The translations under genes were made by a program, and so were the position numbers. This document shows, one piece after another, positions 53,253 through 61,601 of a stretch of 64,000 nt of DNA (positions are counted from its first letter, which is position 1; every line of letters begins with the position of its first letter). The stretch spans positions 3,410,001-3,474,000 of the forward strand of contig OZ244932.1 of assembly GCA_965222205.1 (NCBI GenBank). The letters run 5' to 3'. This DNA comes from RHLJ01 sp965222205 (GTDB lineage Bacteria; Bacteroidota; Rhodothermia; Balneolales; Balneolaceae). The notes under the pieces are model-generated. The model saw only the letters and a list, made by a program, of their open reading frames with translations, did no database searches and had not been told where the DNA came from.

Positions 53253-53612
53253 CTAATTTGAGATTCCAAGGTCTTTCTGCTTTTCAATTGAAACTATTTT
53301 CTCTTCCTTTTTTTGATATTTGATGAAGTAGAGTGTTTCATTTATAGTGCCAAATAAAACCTGATTTACGTGCACCCAAGCGAATCCCTTTTGAGATTCA
53401 AGTTCAACAGGTACATTCCAGATTATTTCAAAGGATAGATCAATTTCAAATCCTTCTTGTTTTAAAGAATCAATTTTTCTCTCTGAATCTTTGAACTCTG
53501 GAAGAGACAGAATTTTATCAACTAGCTTCGATTTCATTTCGTCAACTTTTTGGCAAAAAGAACTAATAAATGGAGTGAAAGAAAGAATTGTTAATAATAT
53601 GAAGAATTTCAT
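53253..53612 (-). CDS. Small secreted protein of unknown function
   Basis: A 119-residue protein with a signal peptide (MKFFILLTILSFTPFISS, cleavage near CQ). The mature part is charged, with a helix (DEMKSKLVDKILSLPEFKDS) and later strands (LYFIKYQKKEEKIVSIE). I recognise no family. It sits between the fusion oxidoreductase and the transposase, 14 bp after the former's stop, so it may share the electrophile operon transcript. Confidence 0.6.
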   Translation of the reverse strand: MKFFILLTILSFTPFISSFCQKVDEMKSKLVDKILSLPEFKDSERKIDSLKQEGFEIDLSFEIIWNVPVELESQKGFAWVHVNQVLFGTINETLYFIKYQKKEEKIVSIEKQKDLGISN

Positions 53613-53626
53613 CAGCTTGGTTATTC

Positions 53627-55294
53627 CTACAAATTCGAATCCGCTAAATATTCGTGTACATACTTGATACTCATTGCACCTTCCCCAACAGCGGAGGCGA
53701 CTCGATTCATAGCTCCGGCGCGGACATCCCCTGCTGCAAAGATTCCGGGAGTGCAGGTTTCCAGTAAGTAAGGAGTTCGTTCAAGTTTCCACACCTTTTC
53801 GTATTCGTCGTATCGTGAAAGTTCTTTGCCGGTTTCCAGGTAGCCACGTTCATTTTTAATAATATCTGATTCGATCCATTCGGTATATGGTTTAGCTCCG
53901 ATAAAAATGAACAGACCGTCTGCTTCGACCTCTCTTCGGGAGTCATCATTAGAATCTTTCAGGATCAGTTTTTGGAGATTTCCATCGCCGGAAGCTTCGG
54001 CGACTTCTGTATGCGGTAACAACTCAATATTTTCAGTTTTGTCTAGCTGATCAATAAGATAAGAAGACATGCTTGAGGCGAGTGACTCACGTCGGATTAA
54101 TATAAAGACGTTTTTTGCGAAAGTGGCAAGGTACATAGCGGCTTGTCCGGCAGAATTACCCCCACCTACGATATATACCTGTTTGTCTTTGAATGCATGG
54201 GCTTCGGTCATGGCAGCGCCGTAGTAAATTCCTGCTCCGGTAAAGTCAGAAACGCCCTTACACTCCAGTTTTCGATAATTCACGCCTGTAGTCACAACAA
54301 CTGCTTTTGCGTTTACTATGCTCCCATCTCCAAGGGTAAGGCTTTTATACTGATCCTGAACTTTAATGCTCACGACTTCTTGCGGTGAAAGAAACTCAAT
54401 ACCAAAACGAGTAGCTTGAGTAATTGCACGTCTAGCTAAATCAGAACCACTTAAACCGTTTGGGAACCCTAAGTAATTTTCGATTCGTGAACTGGTTCCA
54501 GCTTGGCCACCAGGAGCTCTTTTTTCGATAAGCAATGTCTTCAATCCTTCTGAGCCTCCGTATACAGCGGCCGCAAGTCCCGCAGGTCCGGCGCCGATAA
54601 TCACTACATCATAAATTTCTTCAGAAGCAGAGGGATTTCGTCCGAGTTTATTCGCAATTTCAAGTGGACTGGGCTCGGTAATATAACTTCCATCCTCAAA
54701 GAAAATGACGGGGAGGCTTGAACCATCTAGCTCATGTTCTCCAAGAAGTTCATTGGCCTTTTCACTTGTTTCTACGTCCAGCCAACGGTAGGGAATTAGA
54801 TTGCCTGAAAGATAATCTTTAATTGCATGAGATTTTGGAGAATATTGATATCCCACCAACTTAATTCCAAGAAATTCAGGCTTAAAATTAGCATGCCATT
54901 CGTCTAACAAATCATCCAGAACAGGATACAGTTTTTCTTCAGGGGGATCCCAGGGTTTAAGCAAATAATAGTCGAGCTGAACTTCATTGATTGCTTTGAT
55001 CGCAGCATCCGTATCGGAGTAAGCTGTAAGAAGAACCCGTTTAGCTTCAGGGAATATTTTTTTTGCCTGCTCAAGGAAATCAACGCCGATCATATCCGGC
55101 ATTCTTTGATCGGATAAAAAGAGGGCAACTGTTTCTCCTTTTTTCTTTAGCTCAGGAAGAGATTCGAGGGCTTCTCGTGGGGAGTCTGTACTCATGATCC
55201 GGTATTCCGAGCGATACTTACTTCTTAAATCCCTGGAGATTGCCCGAAGTACCTGAGGATCATCATCGATAGTAAATATGATTGGTTTGTTCAT
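53627..55294 (-). CDS. Receiver-glutaredoxin-thioredoxin-reductase-like fusion without redox cysteines
   Basis: A 555-residue three-domain protein. Receiver domain 1-135: acidic pocket DDD 10-12, phospho-acceptor Asp62 (SDQRMPD), Thr90, Lys113. Residues about 142-215 resemble a glutaredoxin/thioredoxin fold (GIKLVGYQYSPKSHAIKDYL), where the usual CxxC reads SPKS. From about 226: TrxR-like FAD domain (IIGAGPAGLAAAVYGGSEGL), and the site that holds CAxC in thioredoxin reductases reads YYGAAMTEA (357-365); the NAD(P)H motif GGGNSAG is at 377. Thus it is probably an NAD(P)H/FAD sensor or output module rather than a disulfide reductase. Last gene of the operon described below; the family is recurrent next to the neighbouring kinase. 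Confidence 0.92.
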   Translation of the reverse strand: MNKPIIFTIDDDPQVLRAISRDLRSKYRSEYRIMSTDSPREALESLPELKKKGETVALFLSDQRMPDMIGVDFLEQAKKIFPEAKRVLLTAYSDTDAAIKAINEVQLDYYLLKPWDPPEEKLYPVLDDLLDEWHANFKPEFLGIKLVGYQYSPKSHAIKDYLSGNLIPYRWLDVETSEKANELLGEHELDGSSLPVIFFEDGSYITEPSPLEIANKLGRNPSASEEIYDVVIIGAGPAGLAAAVYGGSEGLKTLLIEKRAPGGQAGTSSRIENYLGFPNGLSGSDLARRAITQATRFGIEFLSPQEVVSIKVQDQYKSLTLGDGSIVNAKAVVVTTGVNYRKLECKGVSDFTGAGIYYGAAMTEAHAFKDKQVYIVGGGNSAGQAAMYLATFAKNVFILIRRESLASSMSSYLIDQLDKTENIELLPHTEVAEASGDGNLQKLILKDSNDDSRREVEADGLFIFIGAKPYTEWIESDIIKNERGYLETGKELSRYDEYEKVWKLERTPYLLETCTPGIFAAGDVRAGAMNRVASAVGEGAMSIKYVHEYLADSNL

Positions 55295-55313
55295 TATTCA
55301 ATTTTAAATGCTC

Positions 55314-55359
55314 AGTGCTAAATGTTAAATGAAGTTCGACTTATTTAACATTTAGCACT
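55314..55359. repeat. Intra-operon perfect inverted repeat
   Basis: AGTGCTAAATGTTAAAT (55314-55330) and its exact complement (55343-55359) with a 12-nt loop, in the 80-bp gap between the kinase and the fusion protein. It resembles a dispersed palindromic repeat but would also form an mRNA hairpin that could lower expression of the last gene. Confidence 0.75.
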
Positions 55360-55374
55360 TAAAACTTAACGTTA

Positions 55375-56763
55375 TTAAGAAAGTGGAAAAATTAGTTCGA
55401 AAATAGTTTCACCAGGCTTTGAGTGTACTTTAATCTCACCGGCGTGTTTTTCAACAATTTTATGAACTACATCCAATCCAAGCCCGGTACCCTTTCCAAC
55501 ATCTTTAGTTGTGAAAAAAGGATCAAATATTTTCGATTGTACATCTTCAGGAATTCCAACACCATTATCTTTGAAGAAAAGAAGCAGATTTCCATTCTTA
55601 CTTTCCGCATTAACCCAAATCTTTCCTTCTTTAGGCAATGCGTCAATTGCATTATCCAAAATATTCGTCCAAACCTGGTTGAGTTCACTCACAAACCCAC
55701 AAAACTCTGGTAGATCATCTGGGATATTTACGTCTATTTCTACTTTCTTCTGTTTGGCTTTATGGTTAAGCATGGTAATGGTACTCTTCAGAAGTTTCTT
55801 TAATTCGACCACTTCTTTATCCGAACCCCGATCCATGTGCGAATAGGTTTTAACTGATGAAATGAGATCAGAAATTCTGCGCGATGCATCTTCAATTTCT
55901 TCCACCATTTTTTCGGTGGTTAGTACGTCTTCAATCCAGCCCAAAACAGCGGGCAGGTATTCTTCGTCCACATGCTCATTTACAAATTCAAGATCATCAA
56001 TATTGAAGCAGTACTCAGCAAAGGTATTTGCATAATCGAAGCCTTCTTCTACTCCATGATCTTCCATCCAGTCTGTAAGCTCGTCCTCGAGTTCAGTACG
56101 TTCCATTAATGACTGTTCATTGGTACTTCCTTTTTCAGCTTTCCTAAACACAAGCTCATTAACTGCATCAACCTGCTCAAGGGTTAGTCGGATATTCATC
56201 ACAGCTTTAAACTTATCAGGAGTAGTCCGAAGTCTTTTTCTTAATTCGGTAGCTCCCCGAACCATGGCTGAAGCTGGGTTATTCAACTCATGCGCTAGTC
56301 CGGCGGAAAGCTTTCCTAATGCAACCAGTTTTTCGTTTTGTTGCTGACGGGAAGTAAAGGCTCGTATCCGATCAGAAAGTGAATGAACAAAGACTTCAAT
56401 CAATTCATATTTCTTAGAAATCTCAGGAAAAAGCTCCTCGGGAGTTCTGAGGATGGTGGTTTCCTGAGTAACAGTTAAATAGGCAGCAGAGCTTTGCATT
56501 CGTGAGAAAGGAAGTTTTCCTGAGATATCTCCAGTTCCAAAGGTGCCCAGAGGCATAAATTGATTACCTCGTTTGAGTTGAGCCTTCACCTCACCATCCA
56601 GAATAATCATCATATCCAGAATTTCATCACCGGGTTTTACAAGTAACTCATCAGGTTGATAGGTACATAATTCTGAGTTCTCGGCAAGCCATTCTAATTG
56701 TTCTTTTGGAACATTGTCGAACTGATGGAATTTTCGCAAGGACTGTACAATAAAGTCAACCAT
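55375..56763 (-). CDS. Histidine kinase with N-terminal cyclic nucleotide-binding domain
   Basis: A 462-residue protein. Residues about 8-125 form a cNMP-binding-like beta-roll (DELLVKPGDEILDMMIILDG, with a FGTGDISGKLPF segment). His158 in LGKLSAGLAHELNNP is the phospho-acceptor. The catalytic domain has N box LNQVWTNILDNAIDAL, G1 DNGVGIPED and GTGLGLDVVHKIV. No membrane helices, so a soluble cytoplasmic sensor. The likely partner is the receiver domain of the next gene. Its start overlaps the zinc-finger stop (TAATG). Confidence 0.93.
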   Translation of the reverse strand: MVDFIVQSLRKFHQFDNVPKEQLEWLAENSELCTYQPDELLVKPGDEILDMMIILDGEVKAQLKRGNQFMPLGTFGTGDISGKLPFSRMQSSAAYLTVTQETTILRTPEELFPEISKKYELIEVFVHSLSDRIRAFTSRQQQNEKLVALGKLSAGLAHELNNPASAMVRGATELRKRLRTTPDKFKAVMNIRLTLEQVDAVNELVFRKAEKGSTNEQSLMERTELEDELTDWMEDHGVEEGFDYANTFAEYCFNIDDLEFVNEHVDEEYLPAVLGWIEDVLTTEKMVEEIEDASRRISDLISSVKTYSHMDRGSDKEVVELKKLLKSTITMLNHKAKQKKVEIDVNIPDDLPEFCGFVSELNQVWTNILDNAIDALPKEGKIWVNAESKNGNLLLFFKDNGVGIPEDVQSKIFDPFFTTKDVGKGTGLGLDVVHKIVEKHAGEIKVHSKPGETIFELIFPLS

Positions 56764-57023
56764 TATTTCTCCAGCATTTCATTATGGATATAACAATATC
56801 GCCAGCTCTCACCCGGCTCAACAGATCGTATTACCGGATGATCATTTCTCATATAATGCTTTCGTGCATGTTTATTTTTTGAGGAATCACAGCACCCAAC
56901 ATAACCGCAGGTCATACACATTCTCAGATGCACCCAGGTATCTTCTTGTTCAACACAAGTCTCGCACTCGTGTCCGGTTGGCTCTGTAATTTCGATCATT
57001 GTAGCGTGTTCGCAGGGCATCAT
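56763..57023 (-). CDS. UBP-type zinc finger protein
   Basis: An 86-residue single-domain protein matching the ubiquitin-protease zinc finger (ZnF-UBP): HECETCVEQEDTWVHLRMCM, TCGYVGCCDSS, HARKHYMRNDHPV, WRYCYIHN. The Cys/His pattern is complete. In eukaryotes ZnF-UBP binds free C-terminal Gly-Gly of ubiquitin; the bacterial partner is unknown and no ubiquitin-like gene is seen here. Its stop overlaps the kinase start, so it is probably translated with it and may bind a C-terminal peptide or the kinase. Confidence 0.93.
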   Translation of the reverse strand: MMPCEHATMIEITEPTGHECETCVEQEDTWVHLRMCMTCGYVGCCDSSKNKHARKHYMRNDHPVIRSVEPGESWRYCYIHNEMLEK

Positions 57024-57032
57024 CTTAAGGAG

Positions 57033-58619
57033 TTAGGTTGCAGGTTCGGGTACTCTATGCATGTCTACATCTAAAGACATGGAGCCATCAATTTGATCGC
57101 TGATACTTATTTCTGCGAGTTTTCTTCCGGCTTGAATAAGTGGTAAGCAGACTGCGTTGGCGCCAGCTTCTTTTAGTGCCTGATGCTCTTCATCTCTCAT
57201 TGTTAATGCATAAATATCTCCAGCATATTTATTCTCACGAAGCAGCTGAGTAGCCGACACTTTGGTATCAGGATTGGGCATGGCGAGCATAATGGATTTA
57301 ACTCCTTTAAGGTTGATATTTTCCCATAACTCTGCATCCTGAGCATCACCATAAACCGTTCGCCTTCTTTTTTGAAGATTGGACTCAATTTTGGCTGGAT
57401 CAGAGTCCATTCCGGTTACTCTGAATTCTCTTTCTTTTAGATAATCATACGCAGCAGAGCCAGATTGCCCCATCCCTACGATCAAATACTCGGCTCCACC
57501 AAGATTAACAACTTGTTGTCCGGGATGTTTAACATCTCTTTCAAGGGGAATAAGGATGTGCTCCATTTTCTTCCAGAGTAAATTTGCCATAGATGAAAGA
57601 GGAGCGTTTAATGTATAAGAAATAGCTGTAACGACAGCAAAAACGATAATTACAGAGTCGGGAATAAAACCCGCTGAAGCAGCAACCATACCGGCGATTA
57701 AGGTAAACTCACTGAAAGAAGAAAGTGTAACCGTAACCATAAAAGAGTTTCTCGAACGCAGTTTGAAAAGAACGAGTAAAAAGAAAAACAGAGCGGCTTT
57801 AATTGGAAGTACAGCAAGTATAGCCCCGGCAAAAGCCAGATCACCCATTGAGGGAAGCCCCGCTAATCCAACTTCCAAAAAGAATGCTACAAGGAATGCT
57901 TCTTTCAATCCCCAGAGTTTTTCAGCTAGTTCATCAGCTTGTTTATTTCCCGAAAGCAATGCGCCTGCTACTAGTGCTCCCAGTTCTGATGATAAACCAA
58001 GAAACTCAAAAAGCCCGGCTCCACCCAGTGCAAGAATTAAACCGAACAGCAACTGTAAATCTTCATGCCCACTCTGAGAAAGAAGCTTGATGATAATAGG
58101 TCTGAGCAAAGGAAGTGCAAGTAAGCCAATACTCCAGATTTGAGGAGCGCCTCCACCGGTAAGTGCCAATACCGTTATCGCAACAATATCCTGCAGAATC
58201 AAAATCCCAATGGAAACCCGGGCATGAAACGCGTTTAATTCTCCACGGGCTTCAAGTGATTTTGCTGCAAGTACAGTACTCGAAAATCCAAGAAGGGTAC
58301 CAATAATCAAGCCTTCAATCAGGTCAAAACCAAAAGCCATTGAAATAAGTAGGAAAATCCCGGTACTAATAATAAGGTGAATACTACCTGCTCCGAATAC
58401 TTCCGGGCGAACAATATTTTTAATTCTCAGGTGCAGCCCAACCGTAAAAAGGAGGAAAACAACCCCATAATGACCCACTTCATGAAGGAAGTGAGAATCA
58501 TCAGTAACACCGAAAAGAGACAGGACTACTCCGGCAATTAGATAACCAATAAGTGGGGGTAGCTTTAATTGTTTAACCCCCATTCCCAAAAAATAAGCCA
58601 GAACAATCCAGAGAACCAT
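57033..58619 (-). CDS. Kef-type cation/proton antiporter with RCK (TrkA-N) domain
   Basis: A 528-residue protein with about 12 membrane helices of the CPA2 type (LKLPPLIGYLIAGVVLSLFG, GLIIGTLLGFSSTVLAAKSL, GLSSELGALVAGALLSG). From about residue 378 comes a TrkA-N domain with the nucleotide motif YLIVGMGQSGSAAYDYL and GMDSDPAKIES. Kef proteins of E. coli are opened by glutathione adducts to acidify the cytoplasm and protect against electrophiles. Whether this member responds to thiol adducts is inferred from the operon, not from a visible glutathione motif. 18 bp downstream of the hydrolase. Confidence 0.9.
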   Translation of the reverse strand: MVLWIVLAYFLGMGVKQLKLPPLIGYLIAGVVLSLFGVTDDSHFLHEVGHYGVVFLLFTVGLHLRIKNIVRPEVFGAGSIHLIISTGIFLLISMAFGFDLIEGLIIGTLLGFSSTVLAAKSLEARGELNAFHARVSIGILILQDIVAITVLALTGGGAPQIWSIGLLALPLLRPIIIKLLSQSGHEDLQLLFGLILALGGAGLFEFLGLSSELGALVAGALLSGNKQADELAEKLWGLKEAFLVAFFLEVGLAGLPSMGDLAFAGAILAVLPIKAALFFFLLVLFKLRSRNSFMVTVTLSSFSEFTLIAGMVAASAGFIPDSVIIVFAVVTAISYTLNAPLSSMANLLWKKMEHILIPLERDVKHPGQQVVNLGGAEYLIVGMGQSGSAAYDYLKEREFRVTGMDSDPAKIESNLQKRRRTVYGDAQDAELWENINLKGVKSIMLAMPNPDTKVSATQLLRENKYAGDIYALTMRDEEHQALKEAGANAVCLPLIQAGRKLAEISISDQIDGSMSLDVDMHRVPEPAT

Positions 58620-58637
58620 TGATAAGTATATAGAAGT

Positions 58638-59285
58638 TTAGATAACTGAGTTTATGAGGTCCTGAATATGCTGAATCTCATCCTCATTAACCAGATGCCC
58701 CATTCCCGGGTATATCTTTTTCTGAACGCTAGCTCCGAGTTTGTTGAATACTTCTTCTGTTACATCAAGTCGCTCAACAGGGATATGTGCATCTACATCA
58801 CTGCAACCCATAAAAATTGGCGTGTTTTTCAAATCGCCTGAATATTCAGAAAGGGTAATTGAATCGCCGATAATACCGCCACTAAGCGCGATAACTCCAC
58901 CATATTTATCGGGATTTCTGACTGCATATTCTGATGCCAGACAAGCTCCTTGCGAGAACCCCAAAAGAAAAATGTGATCATTCGCTATTCCCTGATCATT
59001 AAGCTTTTGGATGATTTCTGATATGACCCGCAATCCCGAATCAATACCAGGTTGGTTCTGATCTCTGGGGGCGAGAAATGAGTACGGATACCAGGTATGG
59101 TCGCTTGCCTGAGGAGCCAGAAACACAAAATCGTCCGTATTCTCAAATTCTTTTGATAAACCTAGAATACTTTGAGCTGAAGCTCCCCGGCCATGAATCA
59201 TAATCATAGCGAATTGCGCTTCGTTTAAAGGTTTGCCCGTTACAGCAACGGGTTGGTTTTGGTGTGGGCTATTTGATGTATGCAT
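58638..59285 (-). CDS. Alpha/beta hydrolase (MhqD-like carboxylesterase/phospholipase)
   Basis: Start chosen at 59285 (MHTSNSPHQ); the longer frame overlaps the neighbour and has no family similarity. The 215-residue hydrolase has MIMIHGRGA, nucleophile GFSQGACLAS, acid in SDVDAHIP and histidine in GMGHLV, the phospholipase/carboxylesterase pattern. MhqD of Bacillus subtilis is the same type and is induced by hydroquinones along with MhqO. It begins 1 bp after the dioxygenase stop, so the two are surely co-translated. Confidence 0.9.
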   Translation of the reverse strand: MHTSNSPHQNQPVAVTGKPLNEAQFAMIMIHGRGASAQSILGLSKEFENTDDFVFLAPQASDHTWYPYSFLAPRDQNQPGIDSGLRVISEIIQKLNDQGIANDHIFLLGFSQGACLASEYAVRNPDKYGGVIALSGGIIGDSITLSEYSGDLKNTPIFMGCSDVDAHIPVERLDVTEEVFNKLGASVQKKIYPGMGHLVNEDEIQHIQDLINSVI

Positions 59286-59286
59286 G

Positions 59287-60216
59287 TTAAATTTCAATAT
59301 TAGGAAGGATATTTTCGATGTATTCACGTCGTGGCTCCAGCCAGGGCGTAAGGATGAGCTTTTCACCAAGATGTTCGAAATCTTCATCCACAACATAGCC
59401 GGGATCATCTGTAGCAATTTCAAAAAGAACACCGCTTGGCTCTCTGAAGTAGACCGATTTAAACCAGTGCCGATCAATCACCTCAGAAGGCTGGAGCCCT
59501 TTGCCAACTACTTTTTCACGAAGTTTTTTTAACTCATCCAAATCTTTAGCACGGAATGCAACGTGATGAACGATACCCCTTCCTCCACGTCCGGGTTCTT
59601 CATCCGAATACTCAATTATCACAGAACTCCCGATTTTGGCATCAGTTTGGTAAACCGTATGATTCTCGTTGGATTCTTGCTCCTGAAATTCAAATATATC
59701 CTCCAGAATGTTGGCGGTACTATCTGGTCGCCGGACTTTTAACCGGGTTGACTCAAAGCCCTGTATCGAATATTCATTGGGAACCGGGCTTTTGTAATTG
59801 CTTACTTTCTCTTTAGCGCTTCCATCAAATACTAAATCTAGTTCCAGTCCATCTGGGTCTTGAAAACGAATAGTCTGCTTTCCAAAAACTTCGAAAGAAT
59901 CAGAAACCTTAATCCCTTGTTCATTTAATCGTGCTAACCAGAAGTCCTGAGAACAATTTGGTACTTTGAACGCTACATTTACAGCTTCCCCTGAACCTTT
60001 TGTTCCTTTATGGGCTCTCGGCCATGGAAAGAAAGTCAAACTCGAACCGGGGGTAGCAGCTTCATTTCCATAAAATAAGTGGTAGGTGCCGGGGTCGTCT
60101 TGGTTGACCGATTTTTTTACCATCCTCATACCAAGCTTGTTGATATAGAAATTGGCATTCTCTTTTGGGTCTCCTGCCAAAACAGTAATGTGATGTAATC
60201 CTTTATTGTGATCCAT
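59287..60216 (-). CDS. Ring-cleaving dioxygenase, VOC superfamily (MhqO-like)
   Basis: A 309-residue double VOC protein. The start GLHHITVLAGDPKENANFY and the second module's HHVAFRAKDLDEL, with GVLFEIATDDPG, give the His, His, Glu metal set. MhqO/MhqA-type proteins are Fe(II) ring-cleaving dioxygenases, or are so annotated, that help remove hydroquinones and catechols. GGAG 8 nt before the ATG is a usable ribosome site. First gene of the six-gene minus-strand operon behind the palindromic operator. Confidence 0.93.
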   Translation of the reverse strand: MDHNKGLHHITVLAGDPKENANFYINKLGMRMVKKSVNQDDPGTYHLFYGNEAATPGSSLTFFPWPRAHKGTKGSGEAVNVAFKVPNCSQDFWLARLNEQGIKVSDSFEVFGKQTIRFQDPDGLELDLVFDGSAKEKVSNYKSPVPNEYSIQGFESTRLKVRRPDSTANILEDIFEFQEQESNENHTVYQTDAKIGSSVIIEYSDEEPGRGGRGIVHHVAFRAKDLDELKKLREKVVGKGLQPSEVIDRHWFKSVYFREPSGVLFEIATDDPGYVVDEDFEHLGEKLILTPWLEPRREYIENILPNIEI

Positions 60217-60241
60217 AGTAACTCCATATTTAATTACGTAA

Positions 60242-60275
60242 CAAAGGTAAAAAATAGTTTAACATTAAACTATTT
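60242..60275 (-). promoter_or_regulatory. Promoter with perfect 11-bp operator dyad for the electrophile operon
   Basis: On the minus strand TACCTTTG (60242-60249) matches the -7 TAnnTTTG box, about 26 bp before the ATG. Immediately upstream lies a perfect dyad: AAATAGTTTAA (60252-60262), 2-bp spacer, TTAAACTATTT (60265-60275). It covers the spacer and -33 region, where no clear TTG remains. Such an AT-rich 24-bp palindrome is typical of a MarR- or HxlR-type repressor site. No regulator gene of that kind is in the window. Confidence 0.7.
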
Positions 60276-60362
60276 GGACTTATCTATTTCCCTAATCGAG
60301 GAATTCATAATTACCCGGAGTTCAGTTCAAGATATTTAAAACCTTTTTGAATACCTTTAGCT

Positions 60363-61601
60363 ATGAATATATACCTAATAATAATTCTGGCTGCAATTGC
60401 AGTAGATTTTGTCCTTGATATCAGCTCAAATTGGCTGAATCTAAAAGCCCTTACAAAAAAACTACCTGACGAGTTTTCAGAAGTATACGATGAAGAGACG
60501 TATGCCAAATCTCAGGAATACACGAAAGTAACTACACGTTTCGGGTTTCTTACCGGGCTATTTGATTTGGTGCTTTTATTAGTTTTTTGGTTTTCAGGAG
60601 GATTTAACTGGCTGGATCAAATTGTGCGATCATGGGGATTTGGAGACCTGGTTTCCGGTTTATTATTTATCGGAATTCTGATGGTAGCTAAAACCATCAT
60701 TTCTCTTCCTTTTAGCGTGTACTCTACTTTTGTGATAGAAGAGCGTTTCGGCTTCAACAAAACAACGCCCAAGACTTTTGTGCTTGATTTGGTAAAGGGT
60801 TTATTACTTGGAGCAGTTATTGGCATTCCGTTGTTAGCCGGGGTTCTTGCTTTCTTTATGTACACAGGAGATTTGGCCTGGTTGTATGCCTGGCTTGCAG
60901 TCACTGCTTTTACTTTAATTATGCAGTATGTGGCACCAACCTGGATTATGCCTCTCTTCAACAAATTTACACCGCTGGAAGAAGGTGAGCTAAGATCGGC
61001 AATTGAAGATTATACCGAAAAGGTAAACTTCCCGCTTCAGGGATTATTTGTAATTGACGGATCGAAGCGATCAAGTAAATCAAATGCGTTCTTTACCGGC
61101 TTTGGTAAAAACAAACGGGTTGCTCTTTATGATACCTTGATTGAAAATCACAAAGTTCCGGAGTTAGTAGCTGTATTGGCCCATGAAATTGGTCATTATA
61201 AAAAGAAGCACATCATAAAAGGAATGGTAATAAGCATCTTACATACCGGAGTGTTGTTTTTCCTGTTATCCTTTTTTCTATCAGAAGCAGCTTTATTTGA
61301 TGCGTTCTACATGGAACAAATGAGTGTATACACTGGGCTTATTTTCTTCGGAATGTTGTACTCGCCGATCGAAATGATCCTTTCAATTTTCATGCAGATG
61401 TCATCCCGAAAACATGAGTATGAAGCAGATGAATATGCTGCCAAAACTACCGGAAAGCCCGAAGATATGATTTCAACTTTAAAGAAATTATCGAAGGATA
61501 ATCTGTCGAACCTGACACCACACCCTTTTTATGTGTTTCTGAATTATTCGCACCCTCCGGTACTTCAACGAATAAAGGCGATAAGAGAGATCAATGAGTA
61601 A
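60363..61601 (+). CDS. M48 family metallopeptidase (CAAX prenyl protease 1 / Ste24-like)
   Basis: A 412-residue multi-helix membrane protease. The N-terminal M48_N segment (SSNWLNLKALTKKLPDEFSE, FSGGFNWLDQIVRSWGFG) precedes the zinc motif AHEIGHYKKKHI (HExxH) and the downstream Glu in HEYEADEYAAKT. Ste24-type enzymes degrade misfolded or translocon-jammed membrane proteins in bacteria. It overlaps the next gene by 8 bp. Confidence 0.93.
   Translation: MNIYLIIILAAIAVDFVLDISSNWLNLKALTKKLPDEFSEVYDEETYAKSQEYTKVTTRFGFLTGLFDLVLLLVFWFSGGFNWLDQIVRSWGFGDLVSGLLFIGILMVAKTIISLPFSVYSTFVIEERFGFNKTTPKTFVLDLVKGLLLGAVIGIPLLAGVLAFFMYTGDLAWLYAWLAVTAFTLIMQYVAPTWIMPLFNKFTPLEEGELRSAIEDYTEKVNFPLQGLFVIDGSKRSSKSNAFFTGFGKNKRVALYDTLIENHKVPELVAVLAHEIGHYKKKHIIKGMVISILHTGVLFFLLSFFLSEAALFDAFYMEQMSVYTGLIFFGMLYSPIEMILSIFMQMSSRKHEYEADEYAAKTTGKPEDMISTLKKLSKDNLSNLTPHPFYVFLNYSHPPVLQRIKAIREINE

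Noticed and set aside
59286..59477. N-terminal extension of the MhqD-like hydrolase
   Set aside because: These 64 codons overlap the dioxygenase gene out of frame and resemble no hydrolase; the ATG at 59285 fits the family length.
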